A stretch of DNA of 45,211 bases from SVQP01 sp045603085 (lineage in GTDB: Bacteria > Bacillota > Clostridia > Oscillospirales > CAG-272): the NCBI GenBank assembly GCA_045603085.1, contig JAZULL010000043.1, forward strand, positions 1 through 45,211, written 5' to 3'. Positions 24,071 to 32,305 of the stretch are shown here, piece by piece. The notes below the pieces were generated by a model. It searched no databases. It was given only the letters and a program-made list of their open reading frames with translations, and was not told where the DNA came from. The number at the start of each line of letters is the position of its first letter. Position 1 is the stretch's first letter. The position numbers and the translations under genes were made by a program.

Positions 24071-24099
24071 ATTATATCACGAGATTTTGTGTTTGTCAA
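24071..24099 (-). promoter_or_regulatory. Promoter of pnuC
   Basis: Full consensus on the minus strand: TTGACA (24099-24094), a 17-nt spacer and TATAAT (24076-24071) with a TGA extended -10. Confidence 0.88.
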
Positions 24100-24101
24100 G
24101 A

Positions 24102-24137
24102 GAAAAAGCGCTCGGCCGTGTGGCAGAACGCTTTTTC
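24102..24137 (-). terminator. Terminator of the trxA-trxB operon
   Basis: Arms GAAAAAGCG/CGCTTTTTC (24102-24110 with 24129-24137) hold an inner GCC/GGC hairpin. Transcription leaving trxB ends here, only a few bases before the pnuC -35 box. Confidence 0.75.
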
Positions 24138-24143
24138 ATAGTA

Positions 24144-25067
24144 TTATTCTTGCATTGCAATATACAGCTCGGCGTGGTGTGCGGCAACGGCGCCGTCCGA
24201 GGCGGCGGTGACCACCTGACGCAGCTCCTTTGTGCGCACGTCACCTGCTACGAAAACGCCGGGCAGGCTTGTTTTGGTGGATTCGTCGGCCACGATATAG
24301 CCGTGAGCATCAAGGTCAAGCTGACCTGTAAAAAGCTCGGTTGCGGGCTGACGGCCAATGCTGACAAACAGTGCGGCGATCTCGCGCTCGGTCTTGGCAC
24401 CGGTCTGCAGGTCGGTCAGCGTCACACTCTGCAGCCGACGATCGGCGTGCAGCTCTGTCACAGCCGTGTTCCAGCAGAACTCCACGTTCTCGGCCTCTAA
24501 GAGCGGCTTGTGATAGATCTTTGTGGCGCGCAGAGTATCTCTGCGGTGGACGAGAATGACCTTTTCGGAAAGCCCCGAGAGGTACAGGGCATCGGATGCG
24601 GCCGAGTTACCGCCGCCCACCACCATGACTGTCTTGCCCTTGTAAAAGCGGCCGTCGCAATGTGCGCAGTAGTGCACACCGCGACCGATCAGCGACTCTT
24701 CGCCTGCAAGTCCCAGCGCGCGAGGGCTCGCACCCGTGGCAATGATCACGGTCTTGGCAAGGTACTCGCCATCGGTGGTGACCACGCGCTTGATTTCGGG
24801 CATAAGATCCACCTCGGTGACCTCGGCATACGCGCTCTTTGCGCCAAAGCGCTCGGCGCCTGCCATCATTTTCATGCCCAGCTCAATGCCGTCCACCCCC
24901 GCGTCAAAGCCGGGGTAGTTGTCAATGATATCGGTGGTAGCCATCTGACCGCCGGGGCTGAGTTTCTCGATCACCAGCGTGTCAAGCCCTGCGCGGGCGG
25001 TGTAAAGCGCGGCGGAATAGCCCGCAGGCCCGCCGCCGAGTATCAGCGTGTCGTAAACGTGTGACAT
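24144..25067 (-). CDS. trxB: Thioredoxin reductase
   Basis: A 307-residue FAD/NADPH enzyme that reduces thioredoxin in the cytoplasm. The FAD-binding GGGPAGYSAA is at the N-terminus, the redox pair CAHC is near residue 135, and the NADPH-binding GGGNSAASDA follows. The C-terminal FAD motif is GVFVAGDV. ATG 25067 (MSHVYDT) is chosen because upstream codons in the frame run into the thioredoxin gene; four bases separate it from that stop. The pair with trxA makes a complete thioredoxin system. Confidence 0.95.
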   Translation of the reverse strand: MSHVYDTLILGGGPAGYSAALYTARAGLDTLVIEKLSPGGQMATTDIIDNYPGFDAGVDGIELGMKMMAGAERFGAKSAYAEVTEVDLMPEIKRVVTTDGEYLAKTVIIATGASPRALGLAGEESLIGRGVHYCAHCDGRFYKGKTVMVVGGGNSAASDALYLSGLSEKVILVHRRDTLRATKIYHKPLLEAENVEFCWNTAVTELHADRRLQSVTLTDLQTGAKTEREIAALFVSIGRQPATELFTGQLDLDAHGYIVADESTKTSLPGVFVAGDVRTKELRQVVTAASDGAVAAHHAELYIAMQE

Positions 25068-25071
25068 GGTC

Positions 25072-25374
25072 TTACAGCAGCGCGAGAATGGCGGCCTTGG
25101 GGCGCGCACCGGTGGCCTGATTTGCAACCTTGCCGTCCTTGAGCACGATCAGGGTAGGGATGGACATAACGTCATAAGCCTGCGCCAGCGCACCCTGCTC
25201 GTCTACGTTGACCTTTCCCACAATGATGTCATCTCTCTCGTTTGCAATCTCCTCTACGATGGGAGCCACCATGCGGCAGGGGCCGCACCAGTCTGCGTAA
25301 AAGTCCAGAAGGACGGGCTTGTCTGCATTCAGAAGCTGTTCGAAGTTTTCGTTGGTTACTTTGATGACTGCCAT
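25072..25374 (-). CDS. trxA: Thioredoxin
   Basis: A complete 100-residue thioredoxin with active site WCGPC, SIPTLIV with the cis-proline and no signal peptide. It is the first gene of the trxA-trxB operon, with its own consensus promoter. It shares the FYADWCGPCRMV and KVNVD segments with the truncated thioredoxin at the left edge, so the genome has at least two. Confidence 0.96.
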   Translation of the reverse strand: MAVIKVTNENFEQLLNADKPVLLDFYADWCGPCRMVAPIVEEIANERDDIIVGKVNVDEQGALAQAYDVMSIPTLIVLKDGKVANQATGARPKAAILALL

Positions 25375-25445
25375 TTGTTTGTTTCCTTTCTTGTATGATG
25401 ATATTTGTTTATTCTTATCATTGACATTTTCTTTGTCTTTATTTC

Positions 25446-25474
25446 ATTATACCATATTCCAATGCCGCTGTCAA
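25446..25474 (-). promoter_or_regulatory. Promoter of trxA-trxB
   Basis: On the minus strand TTGACA (25474-25469), a 17-nt spacer and TATAAT (25451-25446) with a TGG extended -10. The leader is about 65 nt and A-rich. Confidence 0.88.
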
Positions 25475-25478
25475 TGAA

Positions 25479-25499
25479 AAAAGCAGCCCATCGGGCTGC
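25479..25499 (-). terminator. Terminator of the small repeat-protein gene
   Basis: Stem GCAGCCC/GGGCTGC (25493-25499 with 25483-25489), a 3-nt loop, then six T on the minus strand. Confidence 0.88.
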
Positions 25500-25509
25500 C
25501 TTTACGTAT

Positions 25510-25746
25510 TTAATTTCGGGACGATTCCCGGTCTTTTTTTCTATTCAGTCTGGCCTTGGCCTCTTCCACGGTTTCGCCCTCCTTGGCAAACAGGATCTCC
25601 ACAGCCTTGTCGCTGACCTTCTCAAAGCCATCGACAACACCCTCCTCGATCTTCTTATAGCCGTCCACGACGCCCTTTTCGATCTTCTTGTAGCCGTCCA
25701 CTACACCGTCCTTGATCTTTTCGTTGGTATCTGCAATTTTAGACAT
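25510..25746 (-). CDS. Small protein with three 11-residue repeats
   Basis: A 78-residue hypothetical protein. The middle holds three near-identical 11-residue units of the form VVDGYKKIEKG (KDGVVDGYKKIEKG, then VVDGYKKIEEG, then VVDGFEKVSDK), an amphipathic helical pattern. The C-terminal third (GETVEEAKARLNRKKDRESS) is charged. There is no signal peptide or membrane helix. ATG 25746 is preferred over ATG 25752 because AGGAG lies 8 nt from the former and only 2 from the latter. The 11-residue periodicity recalls LEA-like or apolipoprotein-like surface-binding helices; no function is assigned. Confidence 0.75.
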   Translation of the reverse strand: MSKIADTNEKIKDGVVDGYKKIEKGVVDGYKKIEEGVVDGFEKVSDKAVEILFAKEGETVEEAKARLNRKKDRESSRN

Positions 25747-25869
25747 AATCATTTCTCCTTTTCGTTTTTCAGTTGATTTGTTTTGATCTTACGGAAGGAT
25801 TATACCGCCAAGGCGTTGCGGAATGTTTTTAAAGATGTTTGGGTTTTGTTAATTCAAAAAGCTTTGAAA

Positions 25870-25899
25870 AAAAGAGGGAAGCCGCTTTCGCGGCTTCCC
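25870..25899 (-). terminator. Terminator of the GH99-like gene
   Basis: A perfect 10-bp stem GGGAAGCCGC/GCGGCTTCCC with a GAAA loop (25876-25899), followed by TCTTTTTTT on the minus strand. Confidence 0.93.
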
Positions 25900-25918
25900 G
25901 TAAGGGTTATTTTTCAGA

Positions 25919-28900
25919 TCAGTCCTTCTTCTTGAGTGCAACTGCTGCTGCGGCTGCTGCTGCAACTGCGGCCAGAGCACCCATAGCTGCGGACTTGCAG
26001 CCCTTGTTTTCAGGAGTTTCGGTGGTCTGCTCACCCTCGGTGGTCTGCTCGGAGAGACCGGGAGCGGTGGTGTCCTGCTCGGATTCCTGCTCGGCAGCCT
26101 TGCCGCTGATATAGCTGTACTTGAATCTTGCGCCGGGCGCTACGTCGCCCGAGATGTAGAAGTCCATAATGTCGCCGGAGAACTTGGTGTAGTCACCCTC
26201 GTCGTGCACGTTGTCGGTCCAGGAGAAGTTGATGGTGTAGTCGTCGCCCGAAAGACCGAGGTCGCTCTTGGCAACCTTGATTGTCATGTATCTGCCGTCC
26301 ACGGTGTAAGCGCAGTCCGCAACCTTGGTGGACTCATAGCCGTTGCCGCTGAATTTTTCAAGAACTACGGTGTCGGCCGATGCGGCAGACTTGTTAATGA
26401 CGTATTCAAAGGTCTCCCAGCCCTGATTTGTCTGGTCGGTGTCCAGATAAAGGGTCATCCACAGAGAATCGGTATAGGGAGTGATATCGGCGGCGCATTC
26501 AACGTTGAAGTAAACGTATTCGTCGTCGCGTGCCACCTGTGCACCGATGATGTCGTTTCTGCCCGAGGTTTCGGTGTAAACCAGCGTGCCGTAGCCGGGT
26601 GCATCTCTGTGCTCGGTGTTACCGATGTAAGCACCGAAGTAGGGTTCAACAGCCTTCCACTGATCCTGACCTGCGCCAAGATCGATGGTGACCTTATCGC
26701 CGGGGGTGGGAATGGGGTTACAACCCTTGTACTGACGGACAAAGTTGACCAGCTGATAGTAGTAGTGGTCCTTGAGCTCGCCCTTGGTGGGCTCGATGTC
26801 ACGGGAGAATTCGTCGTTGAACTGGTCGGGGAACGCATTGGGAACAGAGGTAGCAGAGCCCTCGGGCCATTCCTCGTATCTGCCAACGCGGAATTCGTTC
26901 CAGCCGGTGACGAATACAACGGAAGGATCGACCTCCAGAGCGTAATTCCATTGCTCTGCGAAGTTATAGCCCCACTTGGAGGCCTCGGCGCCTTCCTTTT
27001 CGTAGCGATCCTTGTAGGTAGAGGTGTAGGAGCGGCCTGCGATGTTGTTACCGCTCATCGCGGCCAGCCCGCCCACCTTGTAATCGTGGTTCATGGCCAC
27101 GCCAACCGTGATCTGGTCAACTACGCCCTCGGATCTGTCCTTGTTGGTTTCGTAGTACTTAGCCTGCGGGTACATGGAAAGCCAGCCCCACGTCTTGAGC
27201 TCGGTTCTGTCTACCACGTAGTCGGGTTGACCTGCGCGGAAGGTGAAGAAGTTGGCAATTTCCTTTTCAACAGGGGAGTTTTTGGGGTTAAAGGAGGCGG
27301 GGATCGCCATGAGCATGGGTTTGCCGTCGCGGTAGTACCACAGGTTGCGGTAGCGGTCTGCGCGGTAGAGGTCCTGATAGATCGAGGTGACCTGCATGTT
27401 GGTGTAGGACTCGTCCCAGAAGGGGAGCATGAAGGAAAGCTTGGGGGTCTTCAGACCGTCTTGCATAGCGTCGTCCCATTCCTCCAGCAGCGCATTATAG
27501 GAGTTGTGCCAGGTGTGGTCGCCGTTGGTATTGTCGGTAAAGATCACGTCGACGCCCGCGTTGGTCAGAAGCTCTGCCTGCTTACGCAGTACCCACGCGT
27601 CGTCTGTGCGATAGTAGCCGTAAATGGATTCATTCCACCAGTAGGTTTCGTTCTGCTTCCAGATCTCGTTGTTGTAATCTCTGATCGCATCGGGATACTT
27701 TTCGCAGTATTCCTGCAGGTTGACGACGTTGTAGTTGGTAAAGCCGTCGATATGCCAGGTCCAGTAGAACATAGCGAGCGTTTTGTCAGCGCGAGGCGCG
27801 CCAACGTCTGCATAGGTCAGCGAGGTTCTGCCCAGTCCGTCGGTAAATACCCATGTGTCGGGCTGTACGGGATGGGTGTAGATCAGGCTGTCCTCGGGAA
27901 TGACGTATTCCTCGGGAGGCGTGTAATTGCCGTCAATGGTGTCCTCGGGCTCGGAGCACTGCAGGAAGAATTGACCGTCCGCAGGTTCTTCGGTAAAGAT
28001 GACCTGCATGTTGGGATACAGCACGTTACCGGTTGCGGGGAAGCCGTCCTTGTAAACGTAGCCCTTAAATCCGGAAACCTCGGAATATACGTAAGCGGCG
28101 GGCGCTTTGTTGGGGTTGTGTACCAAGAACAGGTAGTCGCCTGCGGGCAGCTTGGAGAAGGTAATGCCCTGCATGGCGTTGTCGATCAGCAAAACACGCT
28201 TGGAGACCAGCGGCTCTGCCTCAACCGTTGCGGCGTAAGTGCCTTTCCACGCATAGACCGACATATCGACCTCAAGATCCTTTGCGGTATAGGTCGCCAG
28301 CTCGAATTCCACACCGCTGAAGGGTGCTGCTACCGAAAGGCGCATGCCGGCGGATACCGAGATGCTGCCGGGTGCTCTGTTCTGGCCGTTGGAGTAGGGC
28401 TTTTGGGGAATACGGGCGTCTGCAGACGGCTCGCAGGTGCCAAAGGGCTCCTCGGGTACGTTGTCGTTTTCAAAGTTGAAATGCAATTCGGGTTCTCCTC
28501 TCTGTTCTACGCCATTGAGATAAAGGAAGCCTTTGGGATCGGTGGGATCGCTGTTGGTCCAAACGCCTACTTGTCCCTTGACGTCGGAGATGTGGAAGAG
28601 ATATTCGCCTGCGGGCTGAGCGTCGAATCTGACCCAGTTGGTGGCGTTATCCTTCATGGCGGTAAATCTCTGGGATGTGATGGGCTCTTTGGCCACGGTT
28701 GCCTCGAATGAGCCTTCCCATTTATACATGGAAATGGTGCATTCAGCATCGCTGGTGTTATAGGTTGGCAGGCAGTAGCCAAAGCCGTCGAATGCGCCGT
28801 TGACGATGGCGCGGTAAGAATAGGAGTTGCCAACGGCAATCGCGCCTCTGGTGCCGGTGCCGTTCTGTACGCTGATGCTTCTGGGCACGCCGTCCGCCGT

Positions 28901-28984
28901 TGCCAAGAGCGAGAAAGTGCCCGCCAGCATGCAAAGGCAGATCAGCCAGAGCAAAAGCTTAGTGATATGCTTGTTGTGTTTCAT
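25919..28984 (-). CDS. Large secreted GH99/GH71-like protein with CBM9-like domain and C-terminal anchor
   Basis: A 1021-residue exported protein. The signal peptide (to about 30, SLLATADG) is followed by two similar beta domains (about 35-170 and 200-335; SMYKWEGSFEATV and SVYAWKGTYAATV). The barrel-like part (about 390-760) has MFYWTWHIDGF, AGVDVIFTDNTNG (Asp near 480) and FVTGWNEFRVG (Glu near 698), like GH99/GH71-type alpha-glycosidases acting on mannan or glucan. A CBM9-like sandwich (about 780-965, VYFNVECAADI, MTLYLDTD) follows, then a Thr/Glu linker. The C-terminus is NKGCKS, an Ala-rich hydrophobic helix and KKKD. It is monocistronic, with AAGGAG before ATG 28984. The substrate is inferred only from fold-like motifs. 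Confidence 0.78.
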   Translation of the reverse strand: MKHNKHITKLLLWLICLCMLAGTFSLLATADGVPRSISVQNGTGTRGAIAVGNSYSYRAIVNGAFDGFGYCLPTYNTSDAECTISMYKWEGSFEATVAKEPITSQRFTAMKDNATNWVRFDAQPAGEYLFHISDVKGQVGVWTNSDPTDPKGFLYLNGVEQRGEPELHFNFENDNVPEEPFGTCEPSADARIPQKPYSNGQNRAPGSISVSAGMRLSVAAPFSGVEFELATYTAKDLEVDMSVYAWKGTYAATVEAEPLVSKRVLLIDNAMQGITFSKLPAGDYLFLVHNPNKAPAAYVYSEVSGFKGYVYKDGFPATGNVLYPNMQVIFTEEPADGQFFLQCSEPEDTIDGNYTPPEEYVIPEDSLIYTHPVQPDTWVFTDGLGRTSLTYADVGAPRADKTLAMFYWTWHIDGFTNYNVVNLQEYCEKYPDAIRDYNNEIWKQNETYWWNESIYGYYRTDDAWVLRKQAELLTNAGVDVIFTDNTNGDHTWHNSYNALLEEWDDAMQDGLKTPKLSFMLPFWDESYTNMQVTSIYQDLYRADRYRNLWYYRDGKPMLMAIPASFNPKNSPVEKEIANFFTFRAGQPDYVVDRTELKTWGWLSMYPQAKYYETNKDRSEGVVDQITVGVAMNHDYKVGGLAAMSGNNIAGRSYTSTYKDRYEKEGAEASKWGYNFAEQWNYALEVDPSVVFVTGWNEFRVGRYEEWPEGSATSVPNAFPDQFNDEFSRDIEPTKGELKDHYYYQLVNFVRQYKGCNPIPTPGDKVTIDLGAGQDQWKAVEPYFGAYIGNTEHRDAPGYGTLVYTETSGRNDIIGAQVARDDEYVYFNVECAADITPYTDSLWMTLYLDTDQTNQGWETFEYVINKSAASADTVVLEKFSGNGYESTKVADCAYTVDGRYMTIKVAKSDLGLSGDDYTINFSWTDNVHDEGDYTKFSGDIMDFYISGDVAPGARFKYSYISGKAAEQESEQDTTAPGLSEQTTEGEQTTETPENKGCKSAAMGALAAVAAAAAAAVALKKKD

Positions 28985-29013
28985 GGAGTTCTCCTTTCTG
29001 CTGTTGTGTTTTC

Positions 29014-29042
29014 ATTATAGCATGATGATGAGAAATTGTCAA
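29014..29042 (-). promoter_or_regulatory. Consensus promoter of the GH99-like gene
   Basis: On the minus strand TTGACA (29042-29037), exactly 17 nt, then TATAAT (29019-29014) with a TGC extended -10. This is a perfect sigma-A consensus and implies high expression. Confidence 0.9.
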
Positions 29043-29078
29043 TATAAGGAAGGGCTTTTTGTGCAATGGGCATAATCA

Positions 29079-29117
29079 AAAAAGTATGACCAACCTCGCA
29101 CGCGAGGTTGGTCATAC
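29079..29117 (-). terminator. Terminator of the corrinoid-uptake operon
   Basis: A 15-16-bp perfect stem (29102-29117 with 29084-29099, core TGACCAACCTCGC) is followed by six T on the minus strand. The TGA stop of the S-component gene lies inside the stem. Confidence 0.92.
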
Positions 29118-29795
29118 ACCGTATTTGATTTTGATTCTTTGCAGCTTGTCGCCGATGGGGCCGGCGCAGATCCACAAAAAGGCTACGTTGGAAACGGCGT
29201 AAAGCGCGGTGTGCGGCAGGGCGGCGATCACGGCGGCGGTGTAAGCACCGGACTCGATCCCTCCACTCATCCACAGAACGCTCCACACGTCCATAACGGC
29301 TGAGAAGGCTACCGCCGATATAAGGCCGTAGAGGTAAAGGAGCACGCGGCTTTTGAGCAGCGGCTTTGCAAGAAGACCCGCAAAAAGACCGATCAAGCCC
29401 CACGCCAGCATCTGAAAGGGCGTCCAGGGGCCTTGCCCGAACATAAAGTTGGAAAGCAGAGCCGCTAAGGCACCCGTGTAAAAGCCTGCCTGCGCGCCAA
29501 GATAGACGGCGCACAGAATGACCAGTGCGGCCACGGGCTTAAAAAGAGGGATGAGTCTGCCCACAATGCAAAGCGCGATCATGACCGAGACCAGCACGGT
29601 GCGGCGTGTGCCGATCGCCTTTTGCTCAAACCCTGCTACAAACAGCACAAGCGAGAGGATGGCAACGGCAAGCGAGACCCATAGATACGCGGACGCGTCG
29701 AATACCAGCGCGCCCAGCAGTACCACGGCAGGGATCAGCACGGCGGGAATGATCAGCGACAGCGCGCGGCGAAGCCTTTGGTTGGCAATGAACAT
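29112..29795 (-). CDS. ECF transporter S component, probably for cobalamin
   Basis: A 227-residue, six-helix membrane protein of the ECF S-component type, the subunit that binds the vitamin. Helices include LIIPAVLIPAVVLLGALVFD, PVAALVILCAVYLGAQAGFY and MLAWGLIGLFAGLLAKPLL; the short Ala/Gly-rich helix 1 pattern needed to contact EcfT is present. ATG 29795 overlaps the ATPase stop by one base (TGATG), so the earlier in-frame ATG is rejected. The cobalamin riboswitch at the head of the operon and the transcobalamin-like proteins point to a corrinoid substrate, as predicted for CbrT-type S components. The assignment is by context, not by a binding motif. Confidence 0.8.
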   Translation of the reverse strand: MFIANQRLRRALSLIIPAVLIPAVVLLGALVFDASAYLWVSLAVAILSLVLFVAGFEQKAIGTRRTVLVSVMIALCIVGRLIPLFKPVAALVILCAVYLGAQAGFYTGALAALLSNFMFGQGPWTPFQMLAWGLIGLFAGLLAKPLLKSRVLLYLYGLISAVAFSAVMDVWSVLWMSGGIESGAYTAAVIAALPHTALYAVSNVAFLWICAGPIGDKLQRIKIKYGV

Positions 29796-31432
29796 CAGTC
29801 CTCTCCTCCCGTCCGCGCGGCGTTTTGGCGACACAGCGCAATGACGTCGGGGACTGTGACGGCGTTGTCAAAGTGTCCGCGCGTCATGCGGCGCGCCGCG
29901 GTGGTGTAGAAGTTGTTTTCGGCGAAAAATGCGCGGGGCGTGCCGCCCGATACGACCGCGCCGCGGAAGAACAGGGCGCATCGGTCGGCGCACAGCGCGG
30001 CGAATTCCACGTCGTGGGTCACGATCAGAATGCTGACGCCGTCTGCCTTTAGCCGGGCAAGGATGCTCAAAAGATCGGCCTTTTTCTCGGCGTCCAATCC
30101 CTTGGTCGGCTCGTCCATGAGCAAAACGCGCGGCTTTGTCGCCAGCACCTTGGCCAAGGCCAAGAGCTGCTGCTCGCCGCCCGAGAGGTCGTAGGGATGG
30201 GTGTCCTGCAGGTGGGAAAGGTCAAAGGGCAGAGTGGCGGGGTCAATCTTCGCATCGGCCAGCTCCTCGCGCACCGTGTTGCAAAGGAACACGGTTTGCA
30301 CGTCCTGTGGCAAAAGCGAGAGGCATTCGCGCCAAAGGGATTGGTTTTTGTAGTCCTTGATCTTTTTGCCCAGTACGCTGATTTTTCCCGCATAAGGCTT
30401 GCGCACGCCCGCGGCAACCGAGAGCGCGGTGCTCTTGCCCGAGCCGTTGCCGCCCAGCAGACAGAGTGTTTCGCCTTGGTAGAGCTTCAGCGAGAGATCA
30501 CAGAGTACGTCCGCGCCGTCCTTTTGGTAGCGGAAATATACGCCGTCAAGCGAAAGGGCAACCTTTCGCGAGGTGTCAATTGCCTGCTCGGGCAGGGCAC
30601 GCATGGCATTGCCAAAGCGAGAGGTAACATGGGCGCGGCCCTCCCTGACGCTCAGGGGATAGTCTCCCTCTCCCAGCGCGCAGGCCACGCGGGCAGCGGC
30701 GGGCATGGCGGCCAGCAAAAGCGGATTTTTTGCAATGCGCGGCATCAGCGTGCGAGGATCGTCCGCGCCGAGCAGATGACCGCCATCCAGCGCGATCAGC
30801 CGGTCACAAATGGGGATCAGCTCCTCAAGGCGGTGCTCGGCGATCAGTACGGTCAGCGAGAAGTCGCGATTGAGCTTTTTCAGGGTATGAATGAACTCGG
30901 CCGCCGCAATGGGGTCGAGCTGCGAGGTGGGCTCGTCTAAGATCAGCACGTCGGGGCGCATGATCATGACCGATGCTAAATTAAGAAGCTGCTTCTGTCC
31001 GCCCGAAAGTGCGCTGATGGGCAGATCAAACCAGGGCTCAATGCCAAAGTAGCCCGCCATCTCGGCCACGCGCCGCGAGATCTCGTTTTGAGAAAGCCCG
31101 AGATTTTCAAGCCCGAAGGCCAGCTCGTGCCACACCTTGTCGCAAACGATCTGCTGATCGGTCGCCTGACAAACAAAACCGATGCGCGTAGCGGCTTCTC
31201 TGTCCGAAAGCTGTTCGGTCGGGGTGTTTTTGTAAAAAATTTGGCCGTTTTTGATGCCGTTTGGCGCGATTTCGCGCTTGCAAAGCCGCAAAAGGGTGGA
31301 TTTCCCGCTGCCCGTCGCACCGCACAGCACGCAGAAATCTCCCTCGTTTACAGAAAAATCGATGCCGTCGAGCACACGGCGCGCACCAAGCGGGTAGGTA
31401 AAGCTCAGATTTTGGATCTTAAGTATTTCCAT
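29795..31432 (-). CDS. ecfA: ECF transporter ATPase, two nucleotide-binding domains fused
   Basis: A 545-residue energising subunit made of two ABC domains in one chain, replacing the usual EcfA1/EcfA2 pair. Domain 1: Walker A GATGSGKST, signature LSGGQKQLLNLAS, Walker B VLILDEPTSQLD. Domain 2 (from about 290): Walker A GGNGSGKST, signature LSGGEQQLLALAK, Walker B VLLMDEPTKGLD. Both sites look intact. The gene starts inside the end of ecfT (28-nt overlap) and its stop overlaps the S-component start. All three ECF parts in one operon make this a dedicated (group I) transporter. Confidence 0.93.
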   Translation of the reverse strand: MEILKIQNLSFTYPLGARRVLDGIDFSVNEGDFCVLCGATGSGKSTLLRLCKREIAPNGIKNGQIFYKNTPTEQLSDREAATRIGFVCQATDQQIVCDKVWHELAFGLENLGLSQNEISRRVAEMAGYFGIEPWFDLPISALSGGQKQLLNLASVMIMRPDVLILDEPTSQLDPIAAAEFIHTLKKLNRDFSLTVLIAEHRLEELIPICDRLIALDGGHLLGADDPRTLMPRIAKNPLLLAAMPAAARVACALGEGDYPLSVREGRAHVTSRFGNAMRALPEQAIDTSRKVALSLDGVYFRYQKDGADVLCDLSLKLYQGETLCLLGGNGSGKSTALSVAAGVRKPYAGKISVLGKKIKDYKNQSLWRECLSLLPQDVQTVFLCNTVREELADAKIDPATLPFDLSHLQDTHPYDLSGGEQQLLALAKVLATKPRVLLMDEPTKGLDAEKKADLLSILARLKADGVSILIVTHDVEFAALCADRCALFFRGAVVSGGTPRAFFAENNFYTTAARRMTRGHFDNAVTVPDVIALCRQNAARTGGED

Positions 31433-32271
31433 TTGACCGTGTCCTCCATTTCAATCAGAATCGGGAGCGCAACCAATGCGCCGTAAGAGAGATAGCAGAT
31501 GAGGGATAGGGCGCCGTTTTGCAGGTGCAGGGTGGGATAAAAGGTAAACTCAACTGCCCCGAGTGCTAAGGGAACGGCGGTTGCCGCGCCCAGCAAAAGC
31601 GAGAGCGCGATCAAAAGGCCGTCGCGCACCCTAAAGCCAAAGATCGCAAAGTGAGTGCGCCGCCCCGTTCCGTATGCGCGGGCGGCCATGCTGTTGGCCG
31701 TGACGATGCCGTTTTCCAGCGCCCAGGAGAGCAGAACCGAGAAAATGCGCAGCTCACCGCGCACGCGGTCGATGACGTTGTCGTTCTTGTAAAGCCCCAG
31801 CGCGATCTGGGTCTGCTTGATGTTGGCGGCCTGGCGGGAAAACAGCGCGATATAGCGCAGTGCCATGGAGAGCACCAGCGAGATCTTGGGCGAGAGCTTG
31901 CCAAAGAGATAGAGCAGCTTGTCCTCGGTCATGATGGCGCCAAAGGAGCTCATCCAGTAAAGCACCGCGACAATACCCGCACCGCAAACCGCACCCCAGA
32001 CAATGGATTCCAAAGTCAATGGCTTGTCGCCCAGTACCAGAAGCACGGTCGCGCCGTTGTGTGAAAGCAAGGGATTGAGCACGGCCGTCAGCAGAAAGAG
32101 CCCCCAAAACAGCGCGTGTCGCGTCCGCCCGGCATACAGCGCGCAGGACAGAAGCGCACCCAAAAGGGAAAGGGTCAGCAGGATGGGGTGCATGCAAAGC
32201 ATGGCAATGCCCATCACGGCCAGATAGTATATGGCAACCGCAAACGGGTTGTAACGGTCAAGTGCACGCAT
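31405..32271 (-). CDS. ecfT: ECF transporter transmembrane coupling subunit
   Basis: A 288-residue membrane protein. Several N-terminal helices (YYLAVMGIAMLCMHPILLTL) lead to the long cytoplasmic coupling helices of EcfT. The Ala-Arg-Gly-like coupling motifs are represented by MAARAYGTGRRTHF; the other expected region is RQAANIKQTQIALGL. EcfT connects the S component to the ATPase. It starts 34 bp after the transcobalamin-like gene, with an AAGGAGGGG site, and overlaps ecfA. Confidence 0.9.
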   Translation of the reverse strand: MRALDRYNPFAVAIYYLAVMGIAMLCMHPILLTLSLLGALLSCALYAGRTRHALFWGLFLLTAVLNPLLSHNGATVLLVLGDKPLTLESIVWGAVCGAGIVAVLYWMSSFGAIMTEDKLLYLFGKLSPKISLVLSMALRYIALFSRQAANIKQTQIALGLYKNDNVIDRVRGELRIFSVLLSWALENGIVTANSMAARAYGTGRRTHFAIFGFRVRDGLLIALSLLLGAATAVPLALGAVEFTFYPTLHLQNGALSLICYLSYGALVALPILIEMEDTVKWKYLRSKI

Positions 32272-32305
32272 AAAACCCCTCCTTTCTGTGCTTTCCGGGT
32301 GATAT

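Noticed and set aside
26204..28711. An 835-codon plus-strand frame opposite the GH99-like gene
   Set aside because: Shadow of the real minus-strand gene, with no motifs and no ribosome-binding site.
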